NCBI RefSeq assembly: GCF_034702125.1
Contig: NC_085869.1
Span: forward strand, 15,486,544-15,550,543
Direction of reading: 5' to 3'
Origin: Engraulis encrasicolus
Lineage: Eukaryota; Chordata; Actinopteri; Clupeiformes; Engraulidae
DNA: 64,000 nt
A program made the translations under genes and the position numbers. Positions 37,444 to 50,464 of the stretch are shown here, in pieces (the stretch's first letter is position 1; each line of letters starts with the position of its first letter). A model generated the notes under the pieces. It was given only the letters and a program-made list of their open reading frames with translations. It did not search any database and had not been told where the DNA came from.

Positions 37444-38730
37444 CCAACAGACTGGAAAGATGGACTAATTGCTATCATCCCCAAAAAAGGAGACCTTAGA
37501 CTGAGACTGCAACACCTACAGAGGGATCATGCTGCTATCAACACCAGGCAAAGTCCTAAACCGTATTATCCTAGAGAGACTGCGACAAGGGGGTCGACGA
37601 CGAGCTGAGAGAAAATCAAGCTGGTTTCAGAAATGGAAGATCATGAAGTGACCAAATTGCCCTCAGGATCGTCATAGAACAATCAATAGAGTGGAACACC
37701 CCTGCATACGTAAATTTCATCGACTTTGAAAAGGCATTTGACAGTGTAGACTGTAAGCTGTTGTGGAGTTTAATGGCACACTATGGAATACCACCTAAAT
37801 ACATCAACATCATCAAGAGCTCATATCAGGGCATGCAGTGCCAAGTGCTGCACCAGGGACAAACACAGAAAACATTCACCGTGCTCACTGGAGTGAAACA
37901 GGGATGCTTACTTTCCCCTTTCCTGTTCCTCCTATGCATTGACTGGATCATGACTCAAACTACCCTCAATAAAAAGACAGGCATCCAATGGATAGCCATC
38001 AACAGATTCAGGAGATAACTCAAACTTCCTGAAAAAACAGCAGCAGGACTGGGGCTCAAAATAAATGTAGGAAAAACCCAAAATAATGTGAATCAACAAC
38101 AAAACCACCAGTCCTATAAACATCAGGGACAGCCCACTAGAAGAGGTAGACAAATTCACATTTCTGGGAAGTGTTATTGCAGTGGATGGAGGAACAGAGG
38201 AAGATGTGAAAGCAAGAATAGGGAAGGCAAGGACAGCATTCAACATATTGAACAAGATCTGAAAGACCAAAAACATTTCACTCAACACCAAACTCAAAAT
38301 CTTCAACTCCAATGTCAAAACAGTGCTGTGGATCAGAAACCTGGAGGACCACCAAACGCATCACAAATAAACTGCAGACCTTCACCAACCACTGCCTAAG
38401 ACGTATCCTGAGGATCTTCTGGCCCACCAGCCTTTGGGAACGTACCAAACAAGAACCAATTTAGATACAGCTCATGAGGAGGAAGTGGAGCTGGATTTGA
38501 CATACCCTGAGGAAGAACAACACAGCTATAACTAAGCAGGCGCTAACATGGAACCCACAAGGCAAGAGAAGTAGAGGGAGACCCATGAGAACAACTGGAG
38601 AAGAAGCACAGAGCAGGATGTAAAGAAGAGGGGACTGTCATGGAAACAGCTGGAGAAAATGACCCAAGACAGACGAGGGTGGAAGCTCTTCATCAATGGC
38701 CTATGTTCCGAAAGGAATGTAAAGGCCTAA
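37444..38730 (+). pseudogene. LINE reverse transcriptase, broken
   Basis: The host LINE resumes with IPTDWKDGLIAIIPKKGDL, after a start before the insertion that reads LHTLIREIWEEEN. It then shifts frame several times. A clear section at 37710-38000 reads VNFIDFEKAFDSVDCKLLW (motif A), SSYQGMQCQVLHQGQ, and TGVKQGCLLSPFLFLLCIDW (motif B). The region that should hold motif C (F-x-D-D) is missing: the sequence jumps from GIQWIAI near 38000 to AAGLGLKINVGKTQ at 38040-38080. The C-terminal part reaches the stop at the element's 3' end. Non-functional. Confidence 0.85.
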
Positions 38731-38835
38731 GCAGTTGCATAAAGACTAAATCTTTGGTGATATGTATTATTATAGGCCTACTACATAATGCTTAATGGCA
38801 TGATTAGAGGATAAAGAAACAGAACCTCCCTAGAC

Positions 38836-39291
38836 CAGGGGTGTCAAACATAAGGCCCGGGGGCTGGATGCGGCTCACCAGATGGCTCAATCTTGCCCCA
38901 GACTTGTACTGAAAAAAACAAGATTCCAGGTTTTCAATACGTGAGAATAATGTTATTGCTCGCAATTAACAGATAATTATCCTGTCCTGATATACCTGCT
39001 GTCATCCACCTTGAGATGGCAATGCGATTCCGACTCAACCCATTAAGACATAGCCTTGAAAATGTGCTGTTACCAGAATGGCATGCATTGATCAAGATGT
39101 AGCAAAGATTCTTTTAAGAGACCGTCTCTGGTTGTAGTGCATTGCTAAAGGCCCTGTGTTATGTTGTAGTGTTGTACTAGTTAACTTTTCAAAGACTATA
39201 ACAGTATTCCACTGGTGGAACAGCATGCAGTGGGGCGCTATGATCAAAGTGGCTCTATGGCCCCTGGACCGACATGAGTTTGGCAGCCCTG
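38836..39291. mobile_element. hAT MITE, 456 bp
   Basis: The ends are CAGGGGTGTCAAACATAAGG and ATGAGTTTGGCAGCCCTG. The flanks CCCTAGAC (38828-38835) and CCCTAAAC (39292-39299) differ by one base. A partial relative, end only, lies at 46880-46940. Confidence 0.8.
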
Positions 39292-39299
39292 CCCTAAAC

Positions 39300-40207
39300 A
39301 AAGCACTGTCCTAGACCAAAGTGGGGTTAACTCTGTCGGTCAATTGCATCTGCCTTCCACCGTCCAGACCGTCATGACCATGGCTGGCAGAAATAACCTA
39401 TAGGCTACCTACCTAGACATTGCATATTGATTGAATTCATGTCCGTTATGAACTATGACACAGTCCTGTTATCTATCACTCATATTTTGCAAGGCAATAA
39501 CGCAATGAAAGCTATTGCTGTATTGCAACATTATCAGTATTTATAATTTTCAGGACGTTTAGAAATGTTTGCATGTGGCATTCATTGAAGACATTACGAC
39601 ACACCGGTCATTATCCGACATTTTTACACCTTACACCTGCACTAACTAAGATAAATACAACCTACAAGTCTCATGTATTAATTTAAAAGTACAGTGTGAG
39701 TTGTACATGCATCCTCCTCATATTACAGGGAAATAGAATGTTGCCAAATATGGCATACTGACGTTATTAATAACAAGAGATTACCATGGTGATTGAGCCT
39801 TTCATCGGCCTATTGAAGTAGATGAATCGTGCTCACTGTGTTATGTCCTTTTAATTCCTGGAACATACAAAGCAGTAACAAATTGAATGAGTCATTCCAT
39901 TTCTATGTAGGCTATTTTGCTAATGTCTTAACACAACAGGATGAATGATGCAAATAGCTGGACTAGCTCTATTATTGTTTTTTGTTTGTTTTTTTTTACA
40001 GAGAAAGCGTGTCGTTATCCAAACTGAAGTAGATGCATTTTGTGGACAATGATCACTTTGACACGGTGTGAACATATTTGCATAATATTGGCTTTTAAAA
40101 TCAGTACAATAAAAAGGGTAAACAAACAACTCCACCGTTGAATATTAAAAATACCTAGAAATCTTGGTTACACAGTAAAAATAGTAGGGGCCTACACAGT
40201 AAAGGCA
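39300..40207. other. Intergenic, nothing recognised
   Basis: AT-rich, unique-looking sequence with no gene or named repeat. Confidence 0.4.
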
Positions 40208-40258
40208 AGTCACACACACACACACACACAGACACACACACAGACACACAGACACACA

Positions 40259-40341
<83 letters not shown>
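40208..40341. repeat. (CA)n with CAGA interruptions
   Basis: CA units; the first third carries regular ACAGACAC interruptions. Confidence 0.95.
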
Positions 40342-40670
40342 GCATTTATCATCAGAGACTTTTGTGTGTCGGAGGGATGCCAATTTTTGTGTTTAAAAAT
40401 AATGTGCTGTAAACAGTGCAGCAGCAGCAGCAGCCAACACTAGCTGGCTGTCAATCAGGAGTCTGGCAGCCTAGTGGCATTGGGGAGCGCAGCGGGGAGC
40501 GGCGGAGGGGGCTGATTGCCCCAGATTCAAGGGGAAATGGATGGAGCACAGCCCAGGATGTGCCAGGATGTTTCAAGAGGAGAACCACCACCACACACAC
40601 AGACCCAGACAGACCTGAATGCGCCACACACACAGGCATAGACAGATACACCACACCAAAACATTAGCAC

Positions 40671-40856
40671 CAGTGGTGTAGTCTACGGTGTAGTATACGG
40701 AGTATACCCACTTCTAAAATTGAGGGATTTCAGTATACCCACTTAAAATGGATTGATCCATTGTTTTGAATAGCACAAATATATATAGTATACCCACTTC
40801 AAAAAAAATCTCAAATATACAGTATACCCACCATGAAAAAGTAGACTACACCACTG
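40671..40856 (+). mobile_element. hAT MITE, family B, copy 1
   Basis: The ends CAGTGGTGTAGTCTAC and GTAGACTACACCACTG are perfect inverted repeats, with a perfect 8-bp target duplication ATTAGCAC (40663-40670 and 40857-40864). The interior repeats AGTATACCCACTT several times. A close copy in the same orientation lies at 42654-42843. Confidence 0.93.
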
Positions 40857-40869
40857 ATTAGCACATACA

Positions 40870-41160
40870 GGTAAATGCATAAACACACACAAACACATGA
40901 ACATGCACAACACACAAACACATGAACATGCACAACACACAAGCACATGCACATGCACAAGCACACTCGCACACGCACAGACACACAAACCCACACCGAC
41001 AATCACAATTCCTTTTCACCTCAAATACACACCTAACATGCTGTAAATACACATACATTCAAAATACATACAAAATACTGTACCTACAAAGCAAAGTTAT
41101 ACAAAAGTATGCACACACATGAACACAGGCATGCACGCATGCACACACAGACACACACCA
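40870..41160. repeat. CA-rich and ACATGCACA-type imperfect repeat
   Basis: The phrase ACACAAACACATGAACATGC is present twice in a row (about 40892 and 40913), then looser CA-rich text to 41160. Confidence 0.7.
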
Positions 41161-41303
41161 ATACCAATATTATGAATCTGTCTGTAATAAAAACAAACAC
41201 AGCGGTCTTTCAAAGACTTACCACAGTGAACTACTGAGAGACCCTTTCAAACAGCACTATTGCTTTGCCCATAAGGACACGTTTGAGTGAGAAGGAAGAT
41301 GTT

Positions 41304-42185
<882 letters not shown>

Positions 42186-42274
42186 AGATGGGGTCGTCGG
42201 CGGGCCTATTCACTATTTGCTGAAAATACTCAACTACATCACAACAATAATGCTATTACATTACTGAGAGCCTT
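42186..42274. repeat. Dispersed repeat, copy 1
   Basis: GCAGATGGGGTCG, CGGCGGGCCTA and TTCACTATTTGCTGAAAATA with ACTACATCA recur at 50370-50450 in the same orientation. Confidence 0.75.
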
Positions 42275-42390
42275 AAGTGAAAGCCCACCTGTGAAACTCC
42301 AACTCCCATTGTCATTGTGACACAGCACTCCACAGCACACAAGTGCACACTGCACAACTTCATTCATGCCTCACCCGTGCAAGGGAAGTT
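42275..42390 (-). mobile_element. SINE 3' part, reversed
   Basis: AAGTGAAAGCCCACCTGTGA, ACTCCAACTCCCATTGTCAT and TGACACAGCACTCCACAGCA are the reverse complement of the SINE tails at 30040-30150 and 48790-48903. Confidence 0.8.
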
Positions 42391-42653
42391 ATGAGCAATA
42401 TTCCCTGAAGAAGAACATGAGGCAACCAAGTGGTGTTGAATGAGTTGAGTAACTTGATGAGGGACGCGTGACAACTTATATCACCTGGAGGGGTATGGCA
42501 CGCCCAACTGCGCACAGGGCGTCGTTGAGGACTTCTTCTGTGGAAATCGCATCACATTACGTGACACTTTCCACACACTTATGCAGCACATGGGGGCAGT
42601 CTCCCCTGGAGCAATGGGGGGGAGATAGAGGCAAGGTGGGATTACGGTGAGGC

Positions 42654-42843
42654 CAGTGGTGTAGTCTACGTAGAACGCGGGTATACGGAGTATACCCACT
42701 TCTAAATGTCAGGGATTTCAGTATACCCACTTAAAATTGATTGATCCATTGTTTTGAATAGCACAAATATATACAGTATACCCACTTCAAAAAATGCTCA
42801 AATATACAGTATACCCACCATAAAAAAGTAGACTACACCACTG
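42654..42843 (+). mobile_element. hAT MITE, family B, copy 2
   Basis: Same ends as 40671-40856, with a perfect 8-bp target duplication GGTGAGGC (42646-42653 and 42844-42851). Confidence 0.93.
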
Positions 42844-42851
42844 GGTGAGGC

Positions 42852-43673
42852 AGTTCAGTTCGTCATGATGGTGTAGGTGAGTATTAGGGCGTATTCACAC
42901 CTACCTTGTTTTGTCTGGATCAAACGAACCAAATTTCATTTTGTCCCTCGGCTTGGGCCTTTTGGGCTGATGTGAATACATACAAACACCTGAACTCTGG
43001 TCCAGACCAAACAAGTGGACCGAGACTGAGGTGAAAGGTCGGACACGGTCCGGGCCAAAGGAACCCTGGTGCGGATCTTTTGGAGTGGGGTTGAATCCAG
43101 AGGCGGATTTATGAGTGGGCCTGGGACCGTCCTGATTGGCAGCTGGGTCCAACCAATCACAAGGTCATGTTACGGTAGGCTATTTACTTCCGCCATGGAG
43201 GTTATGTGATCAGTACAGTTTGTGCGTTTGTCACCATTATCATTTGCCATCAATGCATTTTTCTGACACTTTAACAAGCCCATGGGCTGCATAATAAAAC
43301 TCAAGTTTTGACCATTATTATGTTGATTTATGTATGAAATATGGAAACTATATTTTATATAGACCTATTTTATGCTGGCCATAGTTTTTGGGAGATTTGT
43401 TCAGCTTCAACAGTGCAGGTGGGGTTGGCTTGCCCAAATCGATTTCATTGACTTTGGTCCATTCAAAACTGCCTGCTGGATCCACCACTGTTAATCTGCA
43501 ACTCCCTGAATATAAAACCAGTGTGAGAGGAGAGATCGATCACAGCCTTCAACTTCCTATTTCAGTTACATTTATTTTCGGGTGTTTTAGCAGTAGAAAG
43601 AGGCAAGCGTTTGGGATGTTACCTTCGTCAATGTCTCTGAATACAACCACCCATTAGTCCACAGCCAGCTGCC
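42852..43673. other. Intergenic; one end of a DNA element
   Basis: GGGCGTATTCACACCTACCT (about 42889) looks like a terminal repeat of a fish DNA transposon, continuing to about 43090, but no second end is visible. Confidence 0.4.
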
Positions 43674-43681
43674 CCAGATGA

Positions 43682-43901
43682 CAGTGTTGCCAGATGTGTC
43701 TGATCAAATCCTGCCCAAAAGGTTCTCCAAAAAATGCCAAAATGCGCTAAATTCTGCCTAAATTCAACAAATTGCATTGATTTCTACGGGCACAAAACTG
43801 CAGAAAAAACGCCAAATGGCCAATTTTTCCCATTTTTACACGCAGACGGCCATCCCAAGTAGCCCAATTGGGCCGGGTAACCGCCCAATCTGGCAACACT
43901 G
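43682..43901. mobile_element. hAT MITE, family C, copy 1
   Basis: The ends CAGTGTTGCCAGAT and ATCTGGCAACACTG are perfect inverted repeats, with a perfect 8-bp target duplication CCAGATGA (43674-43681 and 43902-43909). A diverged copy lies at about 54604-54790. Confidence 0.93.
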
Positions 43902-43909
43902 CCAGATGA

Positions 43910-44321
43910 CAGTCCTCATTTCCTGTTGCCGAGTTACTTGACCTAAATAGAACCAGCACAAGGCCAAGTGAGGAGCTGACCTTCTGAAGAAAATGTTCAA
44001 ACGGGATCCTCTTGATGACTTTTAAATCTTGATCATCCCCCTCATTCTAAGCCAGCGTGACAGTGCGCAGTTATACTGCCAACAAAAAAAGATGATGAAA
44101 ATCCCATCACCCGCCGGGGAAATTTCCGACAAGCAAGGGGTTTACACTGCCTGTGTGCTACTTTAAGTGTGCATTGATTCAAAGCACAAACATTTTTGAA
44201 GGCAGAGATGTGTTTATATATACAGTATTGTCTGCCACTTCTTTTTCTGATGCTTAGACTCTGTATGGGCATTTGATGGATATAAGTCAATACAAACACC
44301 TCCATTCAATGATTACTCCTA
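43910..44321. other. Intergenic, nothing recognised
   Basis: No gene or repeat that I can name. Confidence 0.4.
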
Positions 44322-44325
44322 TTAA

Positions 44326-44436
44326 CCCTTTGAGGAGTACCATCACAAATACATAATGAGTTTAGAATTTTGCCAAAATTGTGAGTTCTCATTATGAGTA
44401 AAATTGTAGGAGAACTTGGGATTACTCCTCAAAGGG
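44326..44436. mobile_element. TTAA MITE, 111 bp
   Basis: The ends CCCTTTGAGGAGTA and TACTCCTCAAAGGG lie between TTAA tetranucleotides (44322-44325 and 44437-44440). CCC...GGG ends with TTAA targets suggest a piggyBac derivative. Confidence 0.85.
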
Positions 44437-44440
44437 TTAA

Positions 44441-45310
44441 AAGAAATGTTTTTTTTTTGTAACTCTCCACTGCACTTTCAGCACATCATACTCAATGCAG
44501 CATCATGATAGGCCTACAACAACTGCAGCAATGCAGATGCGCTCAATGAGGCAACACTCTCAAAGGATTTCGCATCCTAGAGTAAACAGAGGAAAGAATT
44601 TACAGCTATAAAATCCAAAAAAAGGATTGCTAATGATCTATACAAATAAACATATTGGCTACTGAGAAATAGAATCCTCCTTTGCCCCTGAGGCATTGAA
44701 AATGAAAACAAAACAAACACCCAAAACAGATCACCATTCATTTTTTTGCTTTTATTTTCCTAATTACTTTTCTTATATGCATCTGAGGATGTCATTTTAA
44801 AAAGTGTTTACACTGGGGTGAACAAGACAGGGCTCTCTGACTTTTGTTCTAGCTGCCAGAAATAGACATGCACGCTGCATTTAGTCAGTTGCTATGGCAA
44901 TATTTAGTTATCATATGAATATCAAATCTGAAATCATGAGGCGTTTCAAAGCCTCTCCACTAGATGTCTCTGTTTGCCCAAGTAGTCAAGGGCAGCAGTG
45001 AGCAGACTAACACGAAACACATGCACACACAGACACACATTTGTTGACTGCTCCACACCAAGTTCTTAGTTATTCTGACTGTGGCGCTGGCATTTCCCAA
45101 ATTGCAATCTGAAGTATCTTTCACCTGCTCCCCATCTTGGCTTGGAATCTAATCTCAGGTGACGGATGTCCCGTCAGCGAACTCAATTTTCTTCTTCATC
45201 TCGCTTCTACAAGATTCCAGCACAGAGGTAAGGAGGTAGGCTAAGGAGTAGACCCAGCCAGAGATAAAAGCAGTTCTCACAGCTCCATTTATCTGTAGAC
45301 TAGATGCCTG
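44441..45310. other. Intergenic, nothing recognised
   Basis: No gene or repeat that I can name. A splice-like CTTACCTC context is present at about 45227, but no protein-like frame goes with it. Confidence 0.4.
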
Positions 45311-45312
45311 TG

Positions 45313-45776
<464 letters not shown>

Positions 45777-45789
45777 CTAGTGTAGTGTG

Positions 45790-46157
45790 CTGTGATTGAG
45801 CAGATGGGTAATTACCAGCTCCTGTCCCTCAGAGATCCTCCCTCGTGACGGAGAACTGACACGCATCACTGTCTCCAGGTGACAAAAAATGAAGACGCGG
45901 CGGCTTATTGGATTCTGAATAAAGAACAACAACAACATCATCAACAACAACGTCAACAACAATAACAACAATAACAAGTCAATAAAGTCGTCCGGCGCTC
46001 CGCTCGTCCCTGCACCACTGTGCTTTTGGGTGTTGCAGCCAGGGAGCATCTGGTGTAATAAGAGAGCCAGGTCAGGGCAACCTCTCACACCTGCAGTGGC
46101 CTGGGTGGCCTGGGTGACCTTTCACACCTGTGTGGCCCTTACAAATCCTCTATTGTA
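45790..46157. other. Intergenic, nothing recognised
   Basis: A CAA/CAACAAT-rich patch lies at 45925-45980. No gene is seen. Confidence 0.4.
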
Positions 46158-46160
46158 CTG

Positions 46161-46330
46161 GGGTCCGTTTCTCAATTCTTGTCGTTGCTAACCGTCTTAA
46201 GACCGTCTTAAGACTGTCTTACCATTCCCTTGGATTTAGTGGTGAGCGTCGCTGTCGAGAGAGAGTTGAGTCGCTCTTACGAAGGACTTTGCTAACGACG
46301 ATAGCAAAGACCCTTTTGAGAAACGGACCC
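46161..46330. mobile_element. MITE with GGGTCCGTTTCTCAA ends
   Basis: GGGTCCGTTTCTCAA (46161) faces TTGAGAAACGGACCC (46316-46330). The trinucleotide CTG on both sides could be a 3-bp target duplication, as made by Harbinger-type transposases. Inside is an imperfect CTTAAGAC duplication. Confidence 0.8.
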
Positions 46331-46343
46331 CTGGTGCCTATAT

Positions 46344-46585
46344 TGCCCTACAAAGGCAAAGCGTCGTATCTGCATATTTTGTCAAAAGTGCCGTGTTTAG
46401 ACTGAAAATGGTCTTCATTACACCTCCTTTAGATTGTGACAAAAACTCCATGGTCCAAATGTGTTCCGTTTTAGAGATGTTAAACTTGCTGTAACTACAA
46501 TATCCAATCTAATACCAAGGCTTTGAAATGCATTTTTCTCAGTTTCAATGTTGGCATAGTTACTGCACTTTGCCTTTGTAGGGCA
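46344..46585. mobile_element. MITE with TGCCCTACAAAGGC ends
   Basis: TGCCCTACAAAGGCAAAG (46344) faces CTTTGCCTTTGTAGGGCA (46568-46585). The target duplication is not clear. It follows the previous MITE after 13 bases. Confidence 0.75.
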
Positions 46586-47785
46586 GTACAATGCCTGGCT
46601 CTCGCGAGACCCCTAGTGCTTCGTGCATCTTCGTTACACTTCGTGAGCTCGCACAGAGCCTGGAGTCCTCATGAGGACCAGCAAAGTAATTGCGAAATAT
46701 TGCAAATATCTTCCTCATATTGTCATTGCCTTGCTCGTCAGTCATCTCGAGGTGGATGAGAGCAGGTAGGCCTATATCAGGAGCACTGACTGTAAATGGC
46801 AACCATGAAAAGACATTTGTTCTCAAGTATTAATCTCACTTCTTATTTTGACTTTGACAGTTTTTTCTCAACACGTCTGGATTTAACCATCTGGCGGGTT
46901 GCATCCGGCCTCCGCACGGGCCTCATGTTTGACACCCCTGGTGTAACCCTTTTCACCTGGGTGGCCCCGAACTGAACTGTACTGTACAGATGAGGTCAGC
47001 AATCCCTTCAACATGTCTGGGTGGAAAGACAATGGTTCAGAATGAGGCCCACGGGGGATCCAGATTCACAGTATGAATATTATAGCATTTTCCCCACAGG
47101 ATTTAGCCAACGGGGGGAGGAAAAAAAAAACTTTTTTCCAGAGAGAGAAAGAGAGAGAGGAAAAGAAAAAGTCAGGAAGAGCAGAAAGAGACATCTGTGG
47201 TTCCATGTGGTGCTCTTCCAATACAGTACGGCACACTGCGCTAAACCACATAAACTCATGACTCATGACATGGCCCACATGATTAAGGCAGCAGTCTAAA
47301 CATTCGAAATTGTATTACTGATTCCAGGAAATTAAAAAAAAACCATAGACAATGTTAAAATATGATGTAAAACATGGCTCCTAAATACAGTGGTTTGGTT
47401 TGCATTTCCCTTATATCTGTGTCCGCGATAAGGCCTTGCAAATAGCCAACATTGTAAAACAGGCGCAATGACGGGTGACAGAGACAATTACCATCATAAT
47501 TTAGACATATGTCACTGTATTGGCATTAAAACCATGACAATCATTATTTGTTCAAGCAAAATGTTGATACAGAAGTATTTGGACGCGGTCTGTCTCATTG
47601 GGAATGCTGTTCCACTGAAGCTTGTCTATGGTGATTAACAGTGTTAACCACAGTTGCTACTGTTGTAATTATATGGTTAATGGAAGCAATGAGCAATTAT
47701 AGATTTGTGTGTGTGCTGTGGTTGCAAGAGCTCTGGATGTGTCTCACACACAAACAGTATCATAAAATAACCCCACACCACATCA
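46586..47785. other. Intergenic; hAT end and GA-rich patch
   Basis: A worn end of the 38836-39291 MITE family is at about 46885-46942 (CATGTTTGACACCCCTG). A GA-rich patch lies at 47140-47170. No gene is seen. Confidence 0.4.
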
Positions 47786-47986
47786 CATTGGCTATGTTTA
47801 TATGATGTTTTAATTCCGAATTAATAATTCCAAATTAAATGGTTCCATCGAGTCTACTTTGATCTTTCATTTAATTCCGAATTTTGAAGTGTTTACACAA
47901 TGTTTTCAAAGCGGAATTAAGCTTTATTCAGAATCAAGCAGAGTTAATTATGAATTAAATGTCTTATGTAAACGTAGCCATTATGG
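47786..47986. mobile_element. MITE with GGCTACGTTTACAT-like ends
   Basis: TGGCTATGTTTATATGATG on the left faces CTTATGTAAACGTAGCCA on the right. The interior is built of AATTCCGAATTAA palindromes. The piece at 31315-31455 is related. Confidence 0.75.
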
Positions 47987-48627
47987 CACTAAATGGTTAA
48001 CTGAGTTGATGGTCCAGAGACAGAGGGAAGGAGAAACTGACCACCAAGAGAAACTCATCATACATATCCACACCTCATCCCTCTCTGACACAAGAAGTAG
48101 AGCAATCTAAAGCAGAGTAGGTCAACGTGCACCACAGTCATTATCATTCATCACAACCAAGTCCAATGGCTAGAATGCTGCCAGCCACAGTCAGTAACTA
48201 CACTGCACTGTGCTTTCCGGTGACTTCTGTCCTTGTGATGAGAGACTCGATGTCATTGAAGATCAGTTTTTATTCCATTTTCTAAAACATATTTCAAAGA
48301 TCATTCTTTCATTTTCCGTTGGTATACTGTATCGAGTCGGAGATGGTAAGGTGCGCACAGCCAAAATCAGTTTTTACAGTTGACAATAGTGTCAGACAGT
48401 TGAAGAAGGTATCTGCACAATGCCAAATAAGCTAAAAAATACACTCAATATAATTACATAAAACAAGTTTCAATCACCCTGTATCTTCGTCAGCCATGTC
48501 ATTGGAATCGAAGAACATCCCCAGAACCTCATTCTGCACTGGTACTTTACTATTTTTTAACACAGAGGCTTGAGATCACAGGAAAGAATTGGTAGACAAA
48601 AATGGACTTGCACCAAGGACAGTCATT
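47987..48627. other. Intergenic, nothing recognised
   Basis: No gene or repeat that I can name. Confidence 0.4.
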
Positions 48628-48903
48628 GGTAAGCGGGTCAGACTTGTAAGGTCAGACTTGTAGCCCAAAGGTTGCCGGTTGGACTCCCAACCCGCCAGGT
48701 TGGTGGGAGGAGTAATTAACCAGTGCTCCAATGGGGTGTCCCGCTGCAGTGCTCCAATGGGGTGTCATTGGGTGCTGCCCCCTTGCACGGGTGAGGCATA
48801 AATGTAATTTTGTTGTGTGCAGTGTGCACTTGTGTGCAGTGCAGTATTGTGCCGCAATGACAATGGGAGTTGGAGTTTCCCAGTTGGACTTTCACTTCAC
48901 ATC
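48628..48903 (+). mobile_element. tRNA-derived SINE, copy 2
   Basis: It starts GGTAAGCGGGTCAGAC and carries the B-box-like GGTTGCCGGTTGGACTCCC. The body ends with GGGAGTTGGAGTTTCCC and CTTTCACTTCAC. A 24-base phrase, CCGCTGCAGTGCTCCAATGG plus neighbours, is locally duplicated (about 48724 and 48748). Confidence 0.8.
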
Positions 48904-50028
48904 ATCTTTGGGGTTAACCCCCATGACATCCCATGTTGTTAAGGCATATGGACGGTAGGGGGCGCTGTTTAGCCTAATAGCTATAAGCTTAGTGATCATG
49001 AGACCTCTTTAATAGTTTCTAATGACAGCCTTGATGTGGTTTCATTTGTCAGGGTTCGACTTGTTCTCCCAGAGAAGTGAGGCCATGCATCCAGTCATTA
49101 AAGGCTATTATGCCCCCATTCAATTTGAAATCAGAGAGCTCGTTTTTTCTTCTTCCCATGGCGGGTAATGATAGCCACACTTAACTGCCATTTTGCTACT
49201 TCAATTGCGGGTTTGCTCTTTCAAGATGAGCAACTTGATGAGATGGCCTTAATATCAGATGTCGTAGGTTTAGCTGTTTGTTTCTTAGCATGCAGAGAGA
49301 GTTCAATTGCAAATCAGTTAGACCTTTTATTACAAGGTTCAACTAATTAGTCTATCCAACATCTGTGACTAACTAAAAGGCTGAATAAAACTAATATCTC
49401 AATAAAACTTTCAACAACAACAACAACAAAGTCTTTCAACAAAGTACACGCTCTGTAAAATTACTGTTTAAAGGATATATTTATATGCACATGCCTGATT
49501 GTGTGAGAATATCAATGAGACATTTAATTAACTCGTTAAAGAGATGATTAACCTCTGGGACTAGACGCTGTGCTGACGTCGATCTTGATCGCATGAGACG
49601 CATTACAAAGTAAACGTAATTCAATTTTCCTCAATTGAATTGGGATAACTTCATACACAAGTCAGCATTTTGTTTTTTTTAAGTTCATCAGCTAGGGAGG
49701 ATGGATGAGGGAAATGACTGAAGCATCAAATGTGCTTTTTGTTGAGACAGAGGACTAAATTCAAGTCGTCTTTTTTTCTTTCAGACGCCATCAGAAAAAC
49801 CTTTTGAAATGGTTATCAGAGAATTCAAGAAAAGACGCAAGTGGGCATAAAAGTGAAAACGTTAGATGTTAAAATTATACATCTGAAGTTTGCTGCACCT
49901 TGAACACCTTTTCATTCAGTGAACACGGCTTTTGAAAACGCCTTTGAAATTTGATTGTAATTATAGGTCCAGATAATAGCGCTCTTTAAAGCCTTCCTCC
50001 GCACATGAACAACCGCTGGCAAGCACCC
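48904..50028. other. Intergenic; repeat-free stretch
   Basis: About 1.1 kb, of which 49480-49960 is free of any repeat that I can see and contains palindromic AATTGAATT text. It could be conserved non-coding DNA, but the sequence alone cannot show that. Confidence 0.3.
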
Positions 50029-50103
50029 CCCCATAGGATTTCACTTCCGTGCAATACATCAAACAGTCAGGTCCAAAAATGACAAGGCTGTAAATATTGG
50101 ATC
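50029..50103 (+). repeat. 75-bp perfect inverted repeat, left arm
   Basis: Identical to the reverse complement of 51124-51198. It starts CCCCATAGGATTTCACTTCC and ends GTAAATATTGGATC. Confidence 0.9.
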
Positions 50104-50369
50104 AGTGCTCCATGCTGCGCAGCACGCTGACATGCTGTGTGTAGGCTGACTGCTATGATGTCTCGCACAGGGAGGATTTATCTTTTCTAACATCAGTTTA
50201 AAAGGAGGATGCAGACAGAGGTGTTTCAAGTTGCAATTTATCACAACATCTGGCTGTAGACCTACTGTATGTTATGTTTGCACTTAATGCACAGGATTCC
50301 AAAAGCATAATGATTTCATTCTACTGAAAAATGTGTTAATTAGTATCAGCTAACGTAGATTCTTTGTGC

Positions 50370-50450
50370 AGATGGGGTCGACGGCGGGCCTAGTCACTAT
50401 TTGCTGAAAATACTCTACTACATCATAACAACATTGCTATTACATTGCTT
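50370..50450. repeat. Dispersed repeat, copy 2
   Basis: GCAGATGGGGTCGACGGCGG and TTGCTGAAAATACT match 42186-42274. Confidence 0.75.
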
Positions 50451-50464
50451 ACCAAGAGTCTTAA

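Larger units (their letters stand above)
33315..38730 (+). mobile_element. 5'-truncated LINE interrupted by a Penelope-like element
   Basis: The LINE consists of 33315-33396 and 37444-38730, on the plus strand, about 1.37 kb without the insertion. It is flanked by a 15-bp target duplication GCAGTTGCATAAAGA (33300-33314 and 38731-38745). The 3' end coincides with the stop codon of the reverse-transcriptase frame (GGAATGTAAAGGCCTAA), with no poly-A tail. The 5' end starts inside the reverse transcriptase. The clade is not assigned; the sequence resembles fish LINEs whose proteins read EKAFDSVDRELLWK. Confidence 0.85.

Noticed and set aside
46130..46405. 91-codon frame
   Set aside because: It lies across two MITEs and has no splice context or family resemblance.
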